In this document: piece after piece, positions 1 through 8,035 of the stretch
Layout of the letters: each line of letters starts with the position of its first letter
How positions within the stretch are numbered: the first letter of the stretch is position 1
Source of the DNA: a virus
Strand: one strand, 5' to 3'
Virus record (IMG/VR): IMGVR_UViG_3300047509_000054
Coordinates: 1 to 61,416 of that record
Length of the DNA: 61,416 bases
Notes under the pieces: generated by a model
Told to the model about the DNA's origin: nothing
The model's database searches: none
Seen by the model: the letters and a program-made list of their open reading frames with translations, nothing else
Program-made: the position numbers and the translations under genes

Positions 1-127
1 GAGACCGGGAAGGAACATTTGTTACCATCAGACGCCGATCGCTATCCAAGTATAGTTGATTGCGCCGGTGGTTGCCGTCTGACCAAACGTAAAAGAGGAA
101 AGTGACGCAGGGACGGCGGTTGGCGGC
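1..127. repeat. 127-bp terminal direct repeat, left copy
   Basis: Bases 1-127 are identical to 61290-61416. An exact repeat of 127 bp, a common assembler k-mer size, most likely marks a circular or circularly permuted genome assembled with overlapping ends rather than a biological terminal repeat. The 3' end of the tail-fibre gene ending at 28 lies in it. Confidence 0.95.
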
Positions 128-1044
128 ACTTGGCAGTTGGATTGAGGGGTGATGACAATCGAAAAAAAAGCACTGACAAATGGCGTGGTCAGCCCGACCG
201 CACCAGTGACGGGTCCAGATTCCGTCACAGAACCCCATTGAATCGTCAATCCGCCTGGAAACTTGTAGAAGCCATTCGCAGTGAGCGTCTTGTTGCCGGC
301 GAATCCCGCCGCCGTGAGCGCCTGTGTTGCGTCGGTACCAACAAGCGTCGTAGCGGCCGAAGCGGCCGGAACGGTTACCGTTCCGGTGCTGGTGATCGGG
401 CCTCCCGTCGCGAGGCCTGCCGTTGCCACGCTGGTAACGGTGCCAACAGTCGCGCCAGCCGACGATCCAGAGAACAGGGAGAAGCCACCAAGACCGCCAT
501 TGAGCGCGCTGTTGTAGGCGATGACGTAGAATTGCCCGACGACGAAAGCGCCCGAACCCGCCTGTGTGTTGTTCGCCAAGTAGACGCCGCGAATCGGGAA
601 GCCGACAACTTGCGCCGTGACCGCGCCGGTCGACGTGGCGGCGGCGACGAACGAAAACTCCTGATAGTTGGAGTAGGCAAAAGGCTGCTGAATGCCGTTG
701 ATCGGCGTGAGGATCAGCAGATTGGTTCCGGTCTCCGTGCAGGAGATGACGTTCGACGACGAGCCATCGACGGAGATGCGCTCCCAATATCCGGAGCCGG
801 CGCCGACAGGTACGATAATGCTTGTGCCGTCGTCGGTGCCGATGACGTTGGGCACCCATGAGAACGAGCCCTGACCGCCGTCGCCTATGGCACTGATTCC
901 ACGGACATAGACTTGCACGCCCGGTGCGCCGATGAAGCCGCGCAACTGCCCAACCGTGTCACAGCCTTGCAGATAAGTATTGAGTTGGTCTGCAGAGACG
1001 CTCCCCTGACCCTGAATCGAAACGCTCAACTGCGGCGCGGTCAC
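28..1044 (-). CDS. Tail fibre protein with gp53-like tip
   Basis: A 338-aa virion appendage protein starting at GTG (1044), which overlaps the upstream TGA as GTGA. Residues 1-95 form an N-terminal domain shared with the upstream gene (common MTAPQL start, GQGSVSAD, GAPGVQV and DGGQG motifs), presumably the attachment part. The middle is a low-complexity Thr/Ala/Gly repeat region. The last ~90 residues have FPGGLTIQWG and end in YTWIAIGV, the pattern of phage tail-fibre gp53-like C-terminal domains that form the receptor-binding tip. The stop codon lies in the 127-bp repeat, so the gene is complete. Receptor binding is inferred from family and position. Confidence 0.75.
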   Translation of the reverse strand: MTAPQLSVSIQGQGSVSADQLNTYLQGCDTVGQLRGFIGAPGVQVYVRGISAIGDGGQGSFSWVPNVIGTDDGTSIIVPVGAGSGYWERISVDGSSSNVISCTETGTNLLILTPINGIQQPFAYSNYQEFSFVAAATSTGAVTAQVVGFPIRGVYLANNTQAGSGAFVVGQFYVIAYNSALNGGLGGFSLFSGSSAGATVGTVTSVATAGLATGGPITSTGTVTVPAASAATTLVGTDATQALTAAGFAGNKTLTANGFYKFPGGLTIQWGSVTESGPVTGAVGLTTPFVSAFFSIVITPQSNCQVPPTAVPASLSSFTFGQTATTGAINYTWIAIGV

Positions 1045-2036
1045 GGGATCGTCTCGGTAATGGTAATGCTAGACGCCAGCGTTCCGCCGAACAATCCGCC
1101 TCCAATGTTGCCGTTAAACACCAGAGTGCCGGCCGCCGATGGCCCAGCCCGCACCTTAAAGGTCGTCGCAATCCCCGTATTGACGGCCATCTTGTGACGA
1201 AAATTCACGATGTTCATGCCGCCAGATGTAGCCTGAAATACCGCGCCAACCGCGAGTGCATTCGCGCCGGCATCCTGAAAGAGAGCAACGATCATATTGA
1301 GATTTGCAGCATTGACCACGCCGATGAACGTCACATCGATGAGCCATGTGTTGAGGGGGTTAATGGCGGTCAGCGTGAGCGACATGTACTGGTCACCCTC
1401 GTTCTGCTGCGGGATAGTATTGTCGAATGGGATAATGTTCGGCCCAGAGCCCACCGAACCCGTCTCGAAATTGACGATTTGCTGGACAGACCCGGAAAAC
1501 GCCGTGCGCAACTGATCGATGGTCGTTTTCTTCGCCGCGAACGCCGCCGCCGAATCGCCGATGACGACGAGGTCAGCACTTGTCGGGGATGCCTTCGCGA
1601 CGAGGTCGGATGGTGCCAACGCGATTGTCTGGGTGAACGTGCCGCTGTTGCCGATCAAGACGCCGCCGTTGAGCGCGTCTACAACGGGTCTGACGGCGGT
1701 CAATCTTTGCCAGATGCCGGTTGGTGCGCCGCCCGCTGGAACGATGACGTTGAGCCCGTCGTCCGGGCCGGTGCCGGTTGCGATCCAGGCGAAGTTGCCT
1801 TGCCCGCCGTCGTTGATGACGCTAGTGCCTCGGACAAAAACTTGGACGCCGGGCGCGCCGACGAAGGCTCGGAGTTGCGCGATGTTGTCGCATGTCTGTT
1901 GGTAGGTGTTCAAATTGTCGGCAGAGACGGAGCCCTGGCCGTTTAGTTGGACGGCTAATTGTGGTGCGGTCATAACTGGATTAGCCCCGCCGAAGGCGGA
2001 AACACCGAAGGCGAACTGCCCGAAGGCCCCGCTCAT
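1041..2036 (-). CDS. Tail appendage protein, paralogue of the downstream fibre
   Basis: 331 aa. After a short Gly/Phe/Ala leader (residues 1-22) it repeats the ~95-residue N-terminal domain of the next gene (MTAPQLAV, GQGSVSAD, GAPGVQVFVRG, DGGQG), then diverges. The C-terminal half is predicted beta-rich and has no gp53-like tip. The two genes overlap by 4 bp, which suggests tandem duplication of an attachment domain carrying two different distal parts. No enzymatic motif is visible. Confidence 0.7.
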   Translation of the reverse strand: MSGAFGQFAFGVSAFGGANPVMTAPQLAVQLNGQGSVSADNLNTYQQTCDNIAQLRAFVGAPGVQVFVRGTSVINDGGQGNFAWIATGTGPDDGLNVIVPAGGAPTGIWQRLTAVRPVVDALNGGVLIGNSGTFTQTIALAPSDLVAKASPTSADLVVIGDSAAAFAAKKTTIDQLRTAFSGSVQQIVNFETGSVGSGPNIIPFDNTIPQQNEGDQYMSLTLTAINPLNTWLIDVTFIGVVNAANLNMIVALFQDAGANALAVGAVFQATSGGMNIVNFRHKMAVNTGIATTFKVRAGPSAAGTLVFNGNIGGGLFGGTLASSITITETIP

Positions 2037-2225
2037 TCACGCCACTTCCCTGTCGCTGTCGAAGTACGGCTTGGTGCGGCTGATCCCGATGATCTGCGTC
2101 GGCTGGATGAGGTGGCTCGGAAGTTCGACCTGGACCGTCTCGCCCCGGCAGGTGAACCGCGACGCGATGAAAACCCGGTCGTCGCGCACGAAGGGACGGC
2201 TGGTCTCCACCTCCCCGTCAGGCAT
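2037..2225 (-). CDS. Small hypothetical protein
   Basis: 62 aa, starting at ATG 2225, eight bases below the preceding stop at 2234; its TGA abuts the ATG of the next gene. A longer frame exists upstream but would run far into the preceding gene. The sequence is soluble and beta-rich with no recognised domain. Its place in the tail operon suggests a minor structural or assembly role. Confidence 0.5.
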   Translation of the reverse strand: MPDGEVETSRPFVRDDRVFIASRFTCRGETVQVELPSHLIQPTQIIGISRTKPYFDSDREVA

Positions 2226-2233
2226 CAACCGCC

Positions 2234-2617
2234 TCACGCGGCGCGCCCCCGATCCGGCCACGCGAGCCAGATCAGCGGGATCACCGTGAGGCAGCAGTAC
2301 GCGGCGAGGACCGCGAGGCCGATGTTCGACTGCCACGACATCGCGAGGAGAGCCAGCACGAACGCGCCGATCAGCGCGAGCAGCAGTTGCAGCCGAACGG
2401 CGAGAATCTTGGCGATTGCGGTGAAGACGGCGATGAGCGCGGAGGGCGTCGGCGGCGGCCTACTCGTCGTCTGAGGCTCCGCCGAAGGTTGGCTCGTCGG
2501 CTCGATGGAGGATGGCGGGGGTTCCGCCACGACCGTTCTCGGCCTTGGCTCGGCGGGTCTGACGGATAGTCTCTCCACGGAGCTGGTGGACAAATCCGTC
2601 AAGGGCATTTTCGTCAT
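2234..2617 (-). CDS. Proline-rich membrane protein
   Basis: 127 aa. Residues 1-60 are a Pro/Ser/Glu-rich tail; residues 61-118 hold two or three hydrophobic segments. The N-terminal half overlaps the upstream gene by 158 bp in another frame, and the low-complexity composition there fits overprinting. No usable start codon lies after that overlap ends. Function unknown; it could be a holin-like or virion membrane protein. Confidence 0.5.
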   Translation of the reverse strand: MTKMPLTDLSTSSVERLSVRPAEPRPRTVVAEPPPSSIEPTSQPSAEPQTTSRPPPTPSALIAVFTAIAKILAVRLQLLLALIGAFVLALLAMSWQSNIGLAVLAAYCCLTVIPLIWLAWPDRGRAA

Positions 2618-2849
2618 CCTCCGGGAAGAGGCGATGTTTGAGCGCGACGAAGTTGTTGATCGAACTCAGCAGTTTCAGTTGGTCGCTCATGGCGATCGGC
2701 GGCGCGTCGTCTACGGGAGTCCCGGAACCCTCAGACGTGCCGATGTCATTGGTTATAGACGGAAACGCTTTGTCCAACAAGGTTCCGTAGGCTCGCTCGA
2801 CCTTGTCCATGAGGGTCGGCGGCGGCGGGGTGCGCGAGCGTCCGGCCAT
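2460..2849 (-). CDS. Hypothetical helical protein at the head of the tail operon
   Basis: 129 aa, largely helical, with an acidic C-terminus (GGASDDE). Two in-frame ATGs are possible (2849 or 2810); neither has a strong Shine-Dalgarno. It is the first gene transcribed leftward from the gap holding RNA copy A, and its 3' 158 bp are shared out of frame with the next gene. No family recognised. Confidence 0.55.
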   Translation of the reverse strand: MAGRSRTPPPPTLMDKVERAYGTLLDKAFPSITNDIGTSEGSGTPVDDAPPIAMSDQLKLLSSINNFVALKHRLFPEDDENALDGFVHQLRGETIRQTRRAKAENGRGGTPAILHRADEPTFGGASDDE

Positions 2850-2868
2850 CAGAGGACTATTTTATGGG

Positions 2869-2897
2869 TTGGCATTACTTCATGCGCTCGCTAAAGT
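2869..2897 (+). promoter_or_regulatory. Sigma70-like promoter for RNA copy A
   Basis: TTGGCA (2869-2874), a 17-nt spacer and TAAAGT (2892-2897), rightward. The predicted start at about 2904 falls within a few bases of the first conserved hairpin (2901-2935). Copy B has a promoter in the equivalent place. Confidence 0.6.
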
Positions 2898-2900
2898 GGC

Positions 2901-3300
2901 GAGGCCGGCGAGGGCGTCAACCCTCCTCCGGCCTCTGATCAAGTCCGGTAGCCGCCGGGACGAGATCAACTTCTCCCCAATCTAGGGTCGCAGGCGGCTT
3001 AGGTCAATCCGAGAGGGTTGGCACCGCAGGCATTCGGGATCTATCGACGGTCGGTCTGCGGCGTAAATGGTGGGAGACGGGCCTGGCAAACCACCATCGC
3101 CGGCCGAACGGTCCGGGCGAGCCAGACGGGGAAACCTACGAAGTGCGGGCCGGTGGTCTAAGCGTGGGCTCGTCTCAAGGGGCAAGTCTTAAAGTCGCTT
3201 GGAGGCCATAGGCGCCACTCGAACGCGCGCAACAAAATTGCGTGCCGACGGGTAGGCGGCCTGTGGCCATCACGCGGGTCTGAACTCAGGGGCAAGTCGT
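2901..3300 (+). ncRNA. Candidate large structured RNA, copy A
   Basis: A ~400-nt non-coding element whose diverged second copy is 10120-10509 on the other strand. Pairings seen here: 2901-2908 with 2928-2935 (inner 2910-2914 with 2921-2925); 2950-2956 with 2993-2999; 3006-3010 with 3015-3019 closed by a GAGA tetraloop; 3067-3073 with 3091-3097; 3124-3130 with 3169-3175; 3204-3216 with 3255-3268; 3225-3232 with 3238-3245. Several of these differ between copies on both arms with pairing kept. The element follows its own promoter and ends about 20 bases before a small same-strand gene, so it may be a separate RNA or a long leader. It does not match RNase P, tmRNA or group I intron cores that I can recognise. 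Confidence 0.65.
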
Positions 3301-3319
3301 TAGAAAGAGAAGATTAGAG

Positions 3320-3562
3320 ATGAGCAGACGACATCGAAGCATCAGAATCGTCGGTGGCCTGAACTGTCCTCATTGTGGAAAAACGATGCAACGCTTCGAG
3401 CACAGCAAATCGTGGGTTCCTCGTCCTGGTCGATATTATTTTCGCTGGTGGGACCGTTGCTTTCGGTGCCAGCATCTCCAGCACTATGAGAGCGCGAAAG
3501 TTTCTGTGCTGACGGAAGCCGATATGGACATACTTGACTTCGCACGCTCGCAAGGGTTGTAG
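3320..3562 (+). CDS. Small zinc-ribbon protein downstream of RNA copy A
   Basis: 80 aa with two CxxC pairs (CPHC at about 18-21 and CFRC at about 50-53) around a Trp/Tyr/Arg-rich stretch, the layout of a small zinc ribbon. It is the only rightward gene in this leftward region, lies about 20 bp after the structured RNA and is more AT-rich than its neighbours. Start chosen at ATG 3320 after a purine-rich AGAG stretch. It could bind nucleic acid, perhaps the RNA next to it, but that is a guess. Confidence 0.65.
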   Translation: MSRRHRSIRIVGGLNCPHCGKTMQRFEHSKSWVPRPGRYYFRWWDRCFRCQHLQHYESAKVSVLTEADMDILDFARSQGL

Positions 3563-3563
3563 G

Positions 3564-4949
3564 TTACTCAGCCGCAATCTCCGCGCGCCCGACCGCCTCG
3601 TCCACGCTCGCCTCGAATGTGTGCCCGCCAGTGTGCTTCAGCTTGACGGACGGCAGCATGAATATCTCGCCGCCTAGCGCCTTCCATCGGTGGCAGAACG
3701 CGAAGTCCTCGGCCTTGCGTCGCTGATTGACGATCATCGGGGCGAACACGTCGTGCTCGGTCTGTCCCGTTTCCGACATGAACACGAGGTCTGGATATCC
3801 CGCCGCCATCCGCTCGGCGCAGGATCGAGAAATCATCGCGAAGGCCATGCCGATCTCGGAGACCAGCCAAAGCTCCGTTTCGCCTTCCACGATGACGACG
3901 TGCGAGCGTTCGAGGTTGAAGGCGAAGTTGATGGGGTACTGCTTCTTAGGGCCGGCTGCGGCGACGAAGTCTCGTTTGAGCATGGCGAGGCGGATCACGT
4001 CGATGGCTGACCAGCCCATGTCGGCGTCGATCGCCATCATGTGGGTGTGCGGCGATCTGAGGAACGCGCCGAGGAGTTTCGCCCGCGCGAGGCTGATATC
4101 GGCGCAGTAGGGCAACTCGCCGAAATCGACCCGCCCGCCGCACTGCCTGATCATGTTCGTGGTGTTCTCGAACGAGCGCATGAAGTGGCGGTCGTAGGTG
4201 CCGTCTCCGGTCGGCGTCGCGATGTAGATCGACATGCCGTCGAGGCGGGGCCGGATGACGTTGCCGCCGTGGCGCTCGGCGAGGTCCATGATGGCGTCGC
4301 AGGCGACCCGCTTCTCCTCGGCCATCCATCCCCGGAACCGCTTCTCGTCGCCGTCCCAGAAGCGCCCGATATGCGCGGTCGTGGCGTCCGACTTGCCCTG
4401 CCGGAAGGCGTGCATGTGGGCGACGGTCACGTCCATCCGAACCGTCCAGCAGTTCGTCGCGTTGCCGAGTTGCTCCCAGATGTCATCGACGAAGAAGTGC
4501 TTGAAGCCGGGCGGGTAGATGCCGCCGAGGGTTCTGAGGAGGTCGCCGGACCAGACGATTGCGCCGTGGATGCGCTTGGGGGCCTGCCAGTCGTCGTTTG
4601 AGGAGACGACGTTCCATCCGGCGACGCTCTCGATGAGTTTGGTGTCCCAATTCGGCGTCTTCGGCACATGGTCGTCGCAGAGGCCGCCGATCCAGTCGAG
4701 GTTCTGGCATGCCGCCTGCCATGCCCCGTTCATCGCCTCGACGACGCTGCCGGCCTCGATGGTGAGGAATGACCAGTTGTCCGGCATCTCGTCGGCAAGG
4801 GCGAGATAGTGCGCCTTTTCCTCTTCCCACTCGTCGAAGTTGACGACGACCCGCCCCGGCGTGCTCATGCCTGTCGCCTTCGCGGCGGCGAAGAAGCGCT
4901 TGAGCGAGGGGATGCGGCGCTTCGAGGGGAGGAGCCAAAGTCCGTTCAT
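3564..4949 (-). CDS. Two-domain glycosyltransferase-like protein
   Basis: 461 aa. Residues 1-230 resemble a GT-A glycosyltransferase fold with an acidic metal-binding type motif (GLCDDHV at about 88-94). The C-terminal half has a second one (MMAIDADMGW near 316-325). Two acidic triads suggest a bifunctional enzyme or two tandem transferase domains. The gene lies between the two RNA copies, and its start overlaps the stop of the ejection-like gene. Substrate unknown; it may act on the host envelope, virion proteins or DNA, alongside the sugar operon at 23.6-30 kb. Confidence 0.65.
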   Translation of the reverse strand: MNGLWLLPSKRRIPSLKRFFAAAKATGMSTPGRVVVNFDEWEEEKAHYLALADEMPDNWSFLTIEAGSVVEAMNGAWQAACQNLDWIGGLCDDHVPKTPNWDTKLIESVAGWNVVSSNDDWQAPKRIHGAIVWSGDLLRTLGGIYPPGFKHFFVDDIWEQLGNATNCWTVRMDVTVAHMHAFRQGKSDATTAHIGRFWDGDEKRFRGWMAEEKRVACDAIMDLAERHGGNVIRPRLDGMSIYIATPTGDGTYDRHFMRSFENTTNMIRQCGGRVDFGELPYCADISLARAKLLGAFLRSPHTHMMAIDADMGWSAIDVIRLAMLKRDFVAAAGPKKQYPINFAFNLERSHVVIVEGETELWLVSEIGMAFAMISRSCAERMAAGYPDLVFMSETGQTEHDVFAPMIVNQRRKAEDFAFCHRWKALGGEIFMLPSVKLKHTGGHTFEASVDEAVGRAEIAAE

Positions 4950-7900
4950 CAGAATGGAGATCCCTCATTGATTCCGAGTTGGCTGGCGGCGGTCGGCGGG
5001 CCGATCAGAGGTGGCGGCGCGGGCGATGGCTGCGAGGCGATCTTGCGCGTGCCGGTTGTCTGTCGCGGTCGCGGACGGTGCGGTTCCTGTGACGATCCAC
5101 CGCTGCCGACGCTCGCCCCAATGCCCGCGCCTGTGACACCGCCCACGTCAGACATCAGTTTGCGAAATGCCTCTCTAGCGGCATCGCGCTGCGGGCCGGT
5201 GCCGTTGAGGCCAGTGATGAGCCACCGCTGAAATGCAGGATTGGCTTGGAGGTTGGTGATGACCTTGTAGTATCCGCCGAGGATGGCACGCCCGGCGACA
5301 TCGCTTCCCGGCACCGCCTTGGCTACCTGCCCGACGAATTTTCCGGTGATTGAGGACCACGGGTGCTCGACCTTGGCGACCGCCGCGATGGATTTGGCGG
5401 TGTTCGCCCCGGCTCGCGTTCCCATCAGGAAATCCATTTCCTTCGCGAGCGTCTGCATCGCATCGAGTGAGACGCCGGGCATCATCATCTGCTGGATCTC
5501 GGGCGAGACGGATGCGAGTCGCCTGCCGGGGTCGAGCGTGCCTTCGAGTATGCGCTGCGTCCACAACTGTCGGAGGAGTTTAAACTCGTTTGAGTTCTCG
5601 CCGAATTTCTTAGCGGCGGCGATGATTAGATCCTCGCTGCCGAGAATGTGGTTTGCCGCTTCGTCTGCGCCGGTGGTGGGTTTGTAGAGGAACGCGAGAG
5701 GATCGGCGCGCCGCTCGGCGGCGAGTTTTCCCTTGGCGATTTTCCCCTCGTGATCGATCGCCTTCATTTCCCGCGCGAACGTTCCGAGTGGATCTTGCTT
5801 GGCGACGAGTTTGATGGCGTCAGCGGCTTCATTTGCCCGCTGGATCACCGTCGTCAGCGTGTCGCCGGGCCTCACGGTCACCGGCAACCTTCCGCCGAGC
5901 ATTTCGATGTTCTGCGCCTGCCGCAGCAACTTGTCGGCGGTCTCCTTGCCGTGAACCGATTCGAGCATCCCGCTGCGCGTGCGGTCGAGCACCTGCCGGG
6001 AGAAGGTTCGTCCGTCAATCTCGCCTGGGATCAGCGTCTTTGCGGCATCAAGCATCTCCTGCACGTCCGCTGCCTTGACGCCGGCCCAGAGGTTGGGACC
6101 GACGAGATCGCGCACCTTGTTGGTGAGTTCCGTGCGGCCTTCCTTGACGACGGTATTGTAGAGGATGTTGGCGTCGGCAGGCATGCCAGATTCGAGGCCG
6201 TTGACGACCGCCTGGATGTTCTTGTCCTTGAACGCCCTGATATTCTCCTTGTAGTAGGCATCTGCCTCGTCGAGCATTTCCGCCGCCGCTTTCAATTCAG
6301 GAACGGCCCCTGCGTCGTGGAGAACGCCGTCGACCTTGCCGGCGAAATGCTTGTAGACGCCATCGCGGACATCGGGCGTGAGGTCGTGGTAATCGACGTT
6401 GCTGCGGAAATCGGTGCGCAGTCGCCGCAGTTGTCCGAAGGTCGGATTTTCGGGCGGTCGAATGACCTTACCCTCTGCGTCCACCTCTCCCGCGAGATCA
6501 CGAAGTTTCTTGACGATGTTCGGATACTTGTCCTGGAACGTCTTGGGCAACTGGTCGAGGAACGTCTGTGCATACTCGACAAGATCGCCGGTGTTGGGCA
6601 GATGTGTTCCGGCCATCTCGTCGGCGCGGTCGTACATGCGCGTGGCATTGACACCGATGGCGCGGCGGATCGACATCAACTTGTTGCCGACCATCTCCCA
6701 GAGATCGCCGCCGCCCTGTCCCGCTTTCGTCGCCTTCATCGCGGCATCGACATCGGCCTTAATATCGGTGAATCCCGCGTCGATCGCCGCCTGTGCCGTC
6801 TTGCGATTTTCCGCTTCGGCGGTTTTGAGCGCGGCAAGATTTGCCTCGTGCTCGGCAACATTTGCCGCACCGCCTTGGCTTGCCGTCAACTTCGCACGGT
6901 CGAGCGCGTTGCGCAGAGCGGCGTCCTTTTCAGCAACCTCGCTCGCGATTTTCGCCTTCACCGCTTCTCCCGCCTTCAACGTCGAAGGAGCGGCGGACGG
7001 CTCGACCACGCTGCCCTCGTGCGTCATGCCTTGCGTCGCTAGGAGTTTCTTCGCCTCGTCCTCGTAATAGGCGGTCGCCGACTTGACGAGCGGCTTTTGC
7101 GTGCGGAAGGCCGGATCAAACACTTCGACGATGTTGCGCAGATGTGGCGATTCCTCGGCCCATGTCGGCGGCGTCAGCACGCCTTTGTCGGCGAGGCTGG
7201 ACGACAATCGAAGTTTGTCGGGGTCGGTGCCAAGGAAGGCGTTGAATCGCCCTGGGAGCGCCGCTTTGCCCTGCACGACAAGATCCTTCGCGAGACGTGC
7301 GCCGCCGACGACAAGACGCCCCGCACCCTCGCCGACCGCGCCGCCTGCTGCGGCTGTTCCGAGGGTTCCCGCCTCCTCGCCGATCGAGCGGTCATAGACG
7401 CCCGTCAACCCGAGAATGATGTCGTTGAAACCCTGCCCGATTGCCGCCCCGCCGCCAGCGCCAGCGATGCCGCCGACGATCGTTCCTCCACCGGGGACGA
7501 GAGATCCAACCGCGCCGCCGCCGACCGCGCCAGCGACTGCGCCAGCGACCGGAACGGCTTCTGACGCCACGAACGCCGCGCCGCGCTTGGCGATATTGCC
7601 ATGTCCCGGCTTGAGCCGCCTGCCGTCGCCAGCATCGACGTAGAATCCGCCAAATTCGTCCTGCTTGACGGCATCATCGCCGTAGGATCGCACCAGAACG
7701 TTCCGGCGCTCCTTGTCGTTGACGGCCATGTCGTAAAGCGTCTGAGCCGTGAGGTCGATGCCATCGAAAATCGGCTTCTGGCGCTTTTTCCCTGAAGGAT
7801 CGACATAGGTCTCCCCCTCTGGTACAGCCGCGTAACTCGCAGCGTCCGAAACGGCGTGGGGTTTCTGCCGTGTCTTGCCTTCTGGATCGACGTATTTGAA

Positions 7901-8035
7901 TCCCGGTTCGAGCGCTGCGTATTCCTCCGCCGTCTTCACCTCGCGCGTCGTTTTGAGAGGCTTGTCCGGGTCGAGCGCGGGTGTCCCCGTCGCCGGCAGC
8001 TTCGGCAAATCGGGACGGTCGATATCGGTCGCCAT
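4949..8035 (-). CDS. Large internal virion (ejection-type) protein
   Basis: 1028 aa. The N-terminus carries two copies of a ~22-residue motif (YVDPEGKTRQKP and YVDPSGKKRQKP) and a related third (FYVDAGDGRRLKPG). Residues ~150-205 are a Gly/Ala/Val-rich hydrophobic stretch able to insert in membranes; the rest is mostly long helices with an Ala/Lys/Glu-rich coiled-coil look; the C-terminus is Pro-rich. Size, composition and pairing with the next large protein fit podoviral ejection proteins. No lysozyme or transglycosylase catalytic motif was seen. Starts at ATG 8035 in a TAATG overlap. Confidence 0.6.
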   Translation of the reverse strand: MATDIDRPDLPKLPATGTPALDPDKPLKTTREVKTAEEYAALEPGFKYVDPEGKTRQKPHAVSDAASYAAVPEGETYVDPSGKKRQKPIFDGIDLTAQTLYDMAVNDKERRNVLVRSYGDDAVKQDEFGGFYVDAGDGRRLKPGHGNIAKRGAAFVASEAVPVAGAVAGAVGGGAVGSLVPGGGTIVGGIAGAGGGAAIGQGFNDIILGLTGVYDRSIGEEAGTLGTAAAGGAVGEGAGRLVVGGARLAKDLVVQGKAALPGRFNAFLGTDPDKLRLSSSLADKGVLTPPTWAEESPHLRNIVEVFDPAFRTQKPLVKSATAYYEDEAKKLLATQGMTHEGSVVEPSAAPSTLKAGEAVKAKIASEVAEKDAALRNALDRAKLTASQGGAANVAEHEANLAALKTAEAENRKTAQAAIDAGFTDIKADVDAAMKATKAGQGGGDLWEMVGNKLMSIRRAIGVNATRMYDRADEMAGTHLPNTGDLVEYAQTFLDQLPKTFQDKYPNIVKKLRDLAGEVDAEGKVIRPPENPTFGQLRRLRTDFRSNVDYHDLTPDVRDGVYKHFAGKVDGVLHDAGAVPELKAAAEMLDEADAYYKENIRAFKDKNIQAVVNGLESGMPADANILYNTVVKEGRTELTNKVRDLVGPNLWAGVKAADVQEMLDAAKTLIPGEIDGRTFSRQVLDRTRSGMLESVHGKETADKLLRQAQNIEMLGGRLPVTVRPGDTLTTVIQRANEAADAIKLVAKQDPLGTFAREMKAIDHEGKIAKGKLAAERRADPLAFLYKPTTGADEAANHILGSEDLIIAAAKKFGENSNEFKLLRQLWTQRILEGTLDPGRRLASVSPEIQQMMMPGVSLDAMQTLAKEMDFLMGTRAGANTAKSIAAVAKVEHPWSSITGKFVGQVAKAVPGSDVAGRAILGGYYKVITNLQANPAFQRWLITGLNGTGPQRDAAREAFRKLMSDVGGVTGAGIGASVGSGGSSQEPHRPRPRQTTGTRKIASQPSPAPPPLIGPPTAASQLGINEGSPF

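Noticed and set aside
2901-3300. RNase P RNA, tmRNA or group I intron
   Set aside because: GGGGAAACCTACGA superficially resembles part of RNase P, but the P4 consensus is missing. No tmRNA tag frame and no group I P/Q/R/S core is visible, and no gene is split.
5648-7042. 464-aa rightward frame opposite the ejection-like gene
   Set aside because: Antisense shadow of a long GC-rich gene; no start signal and it lies within a well-supported leftward operon.
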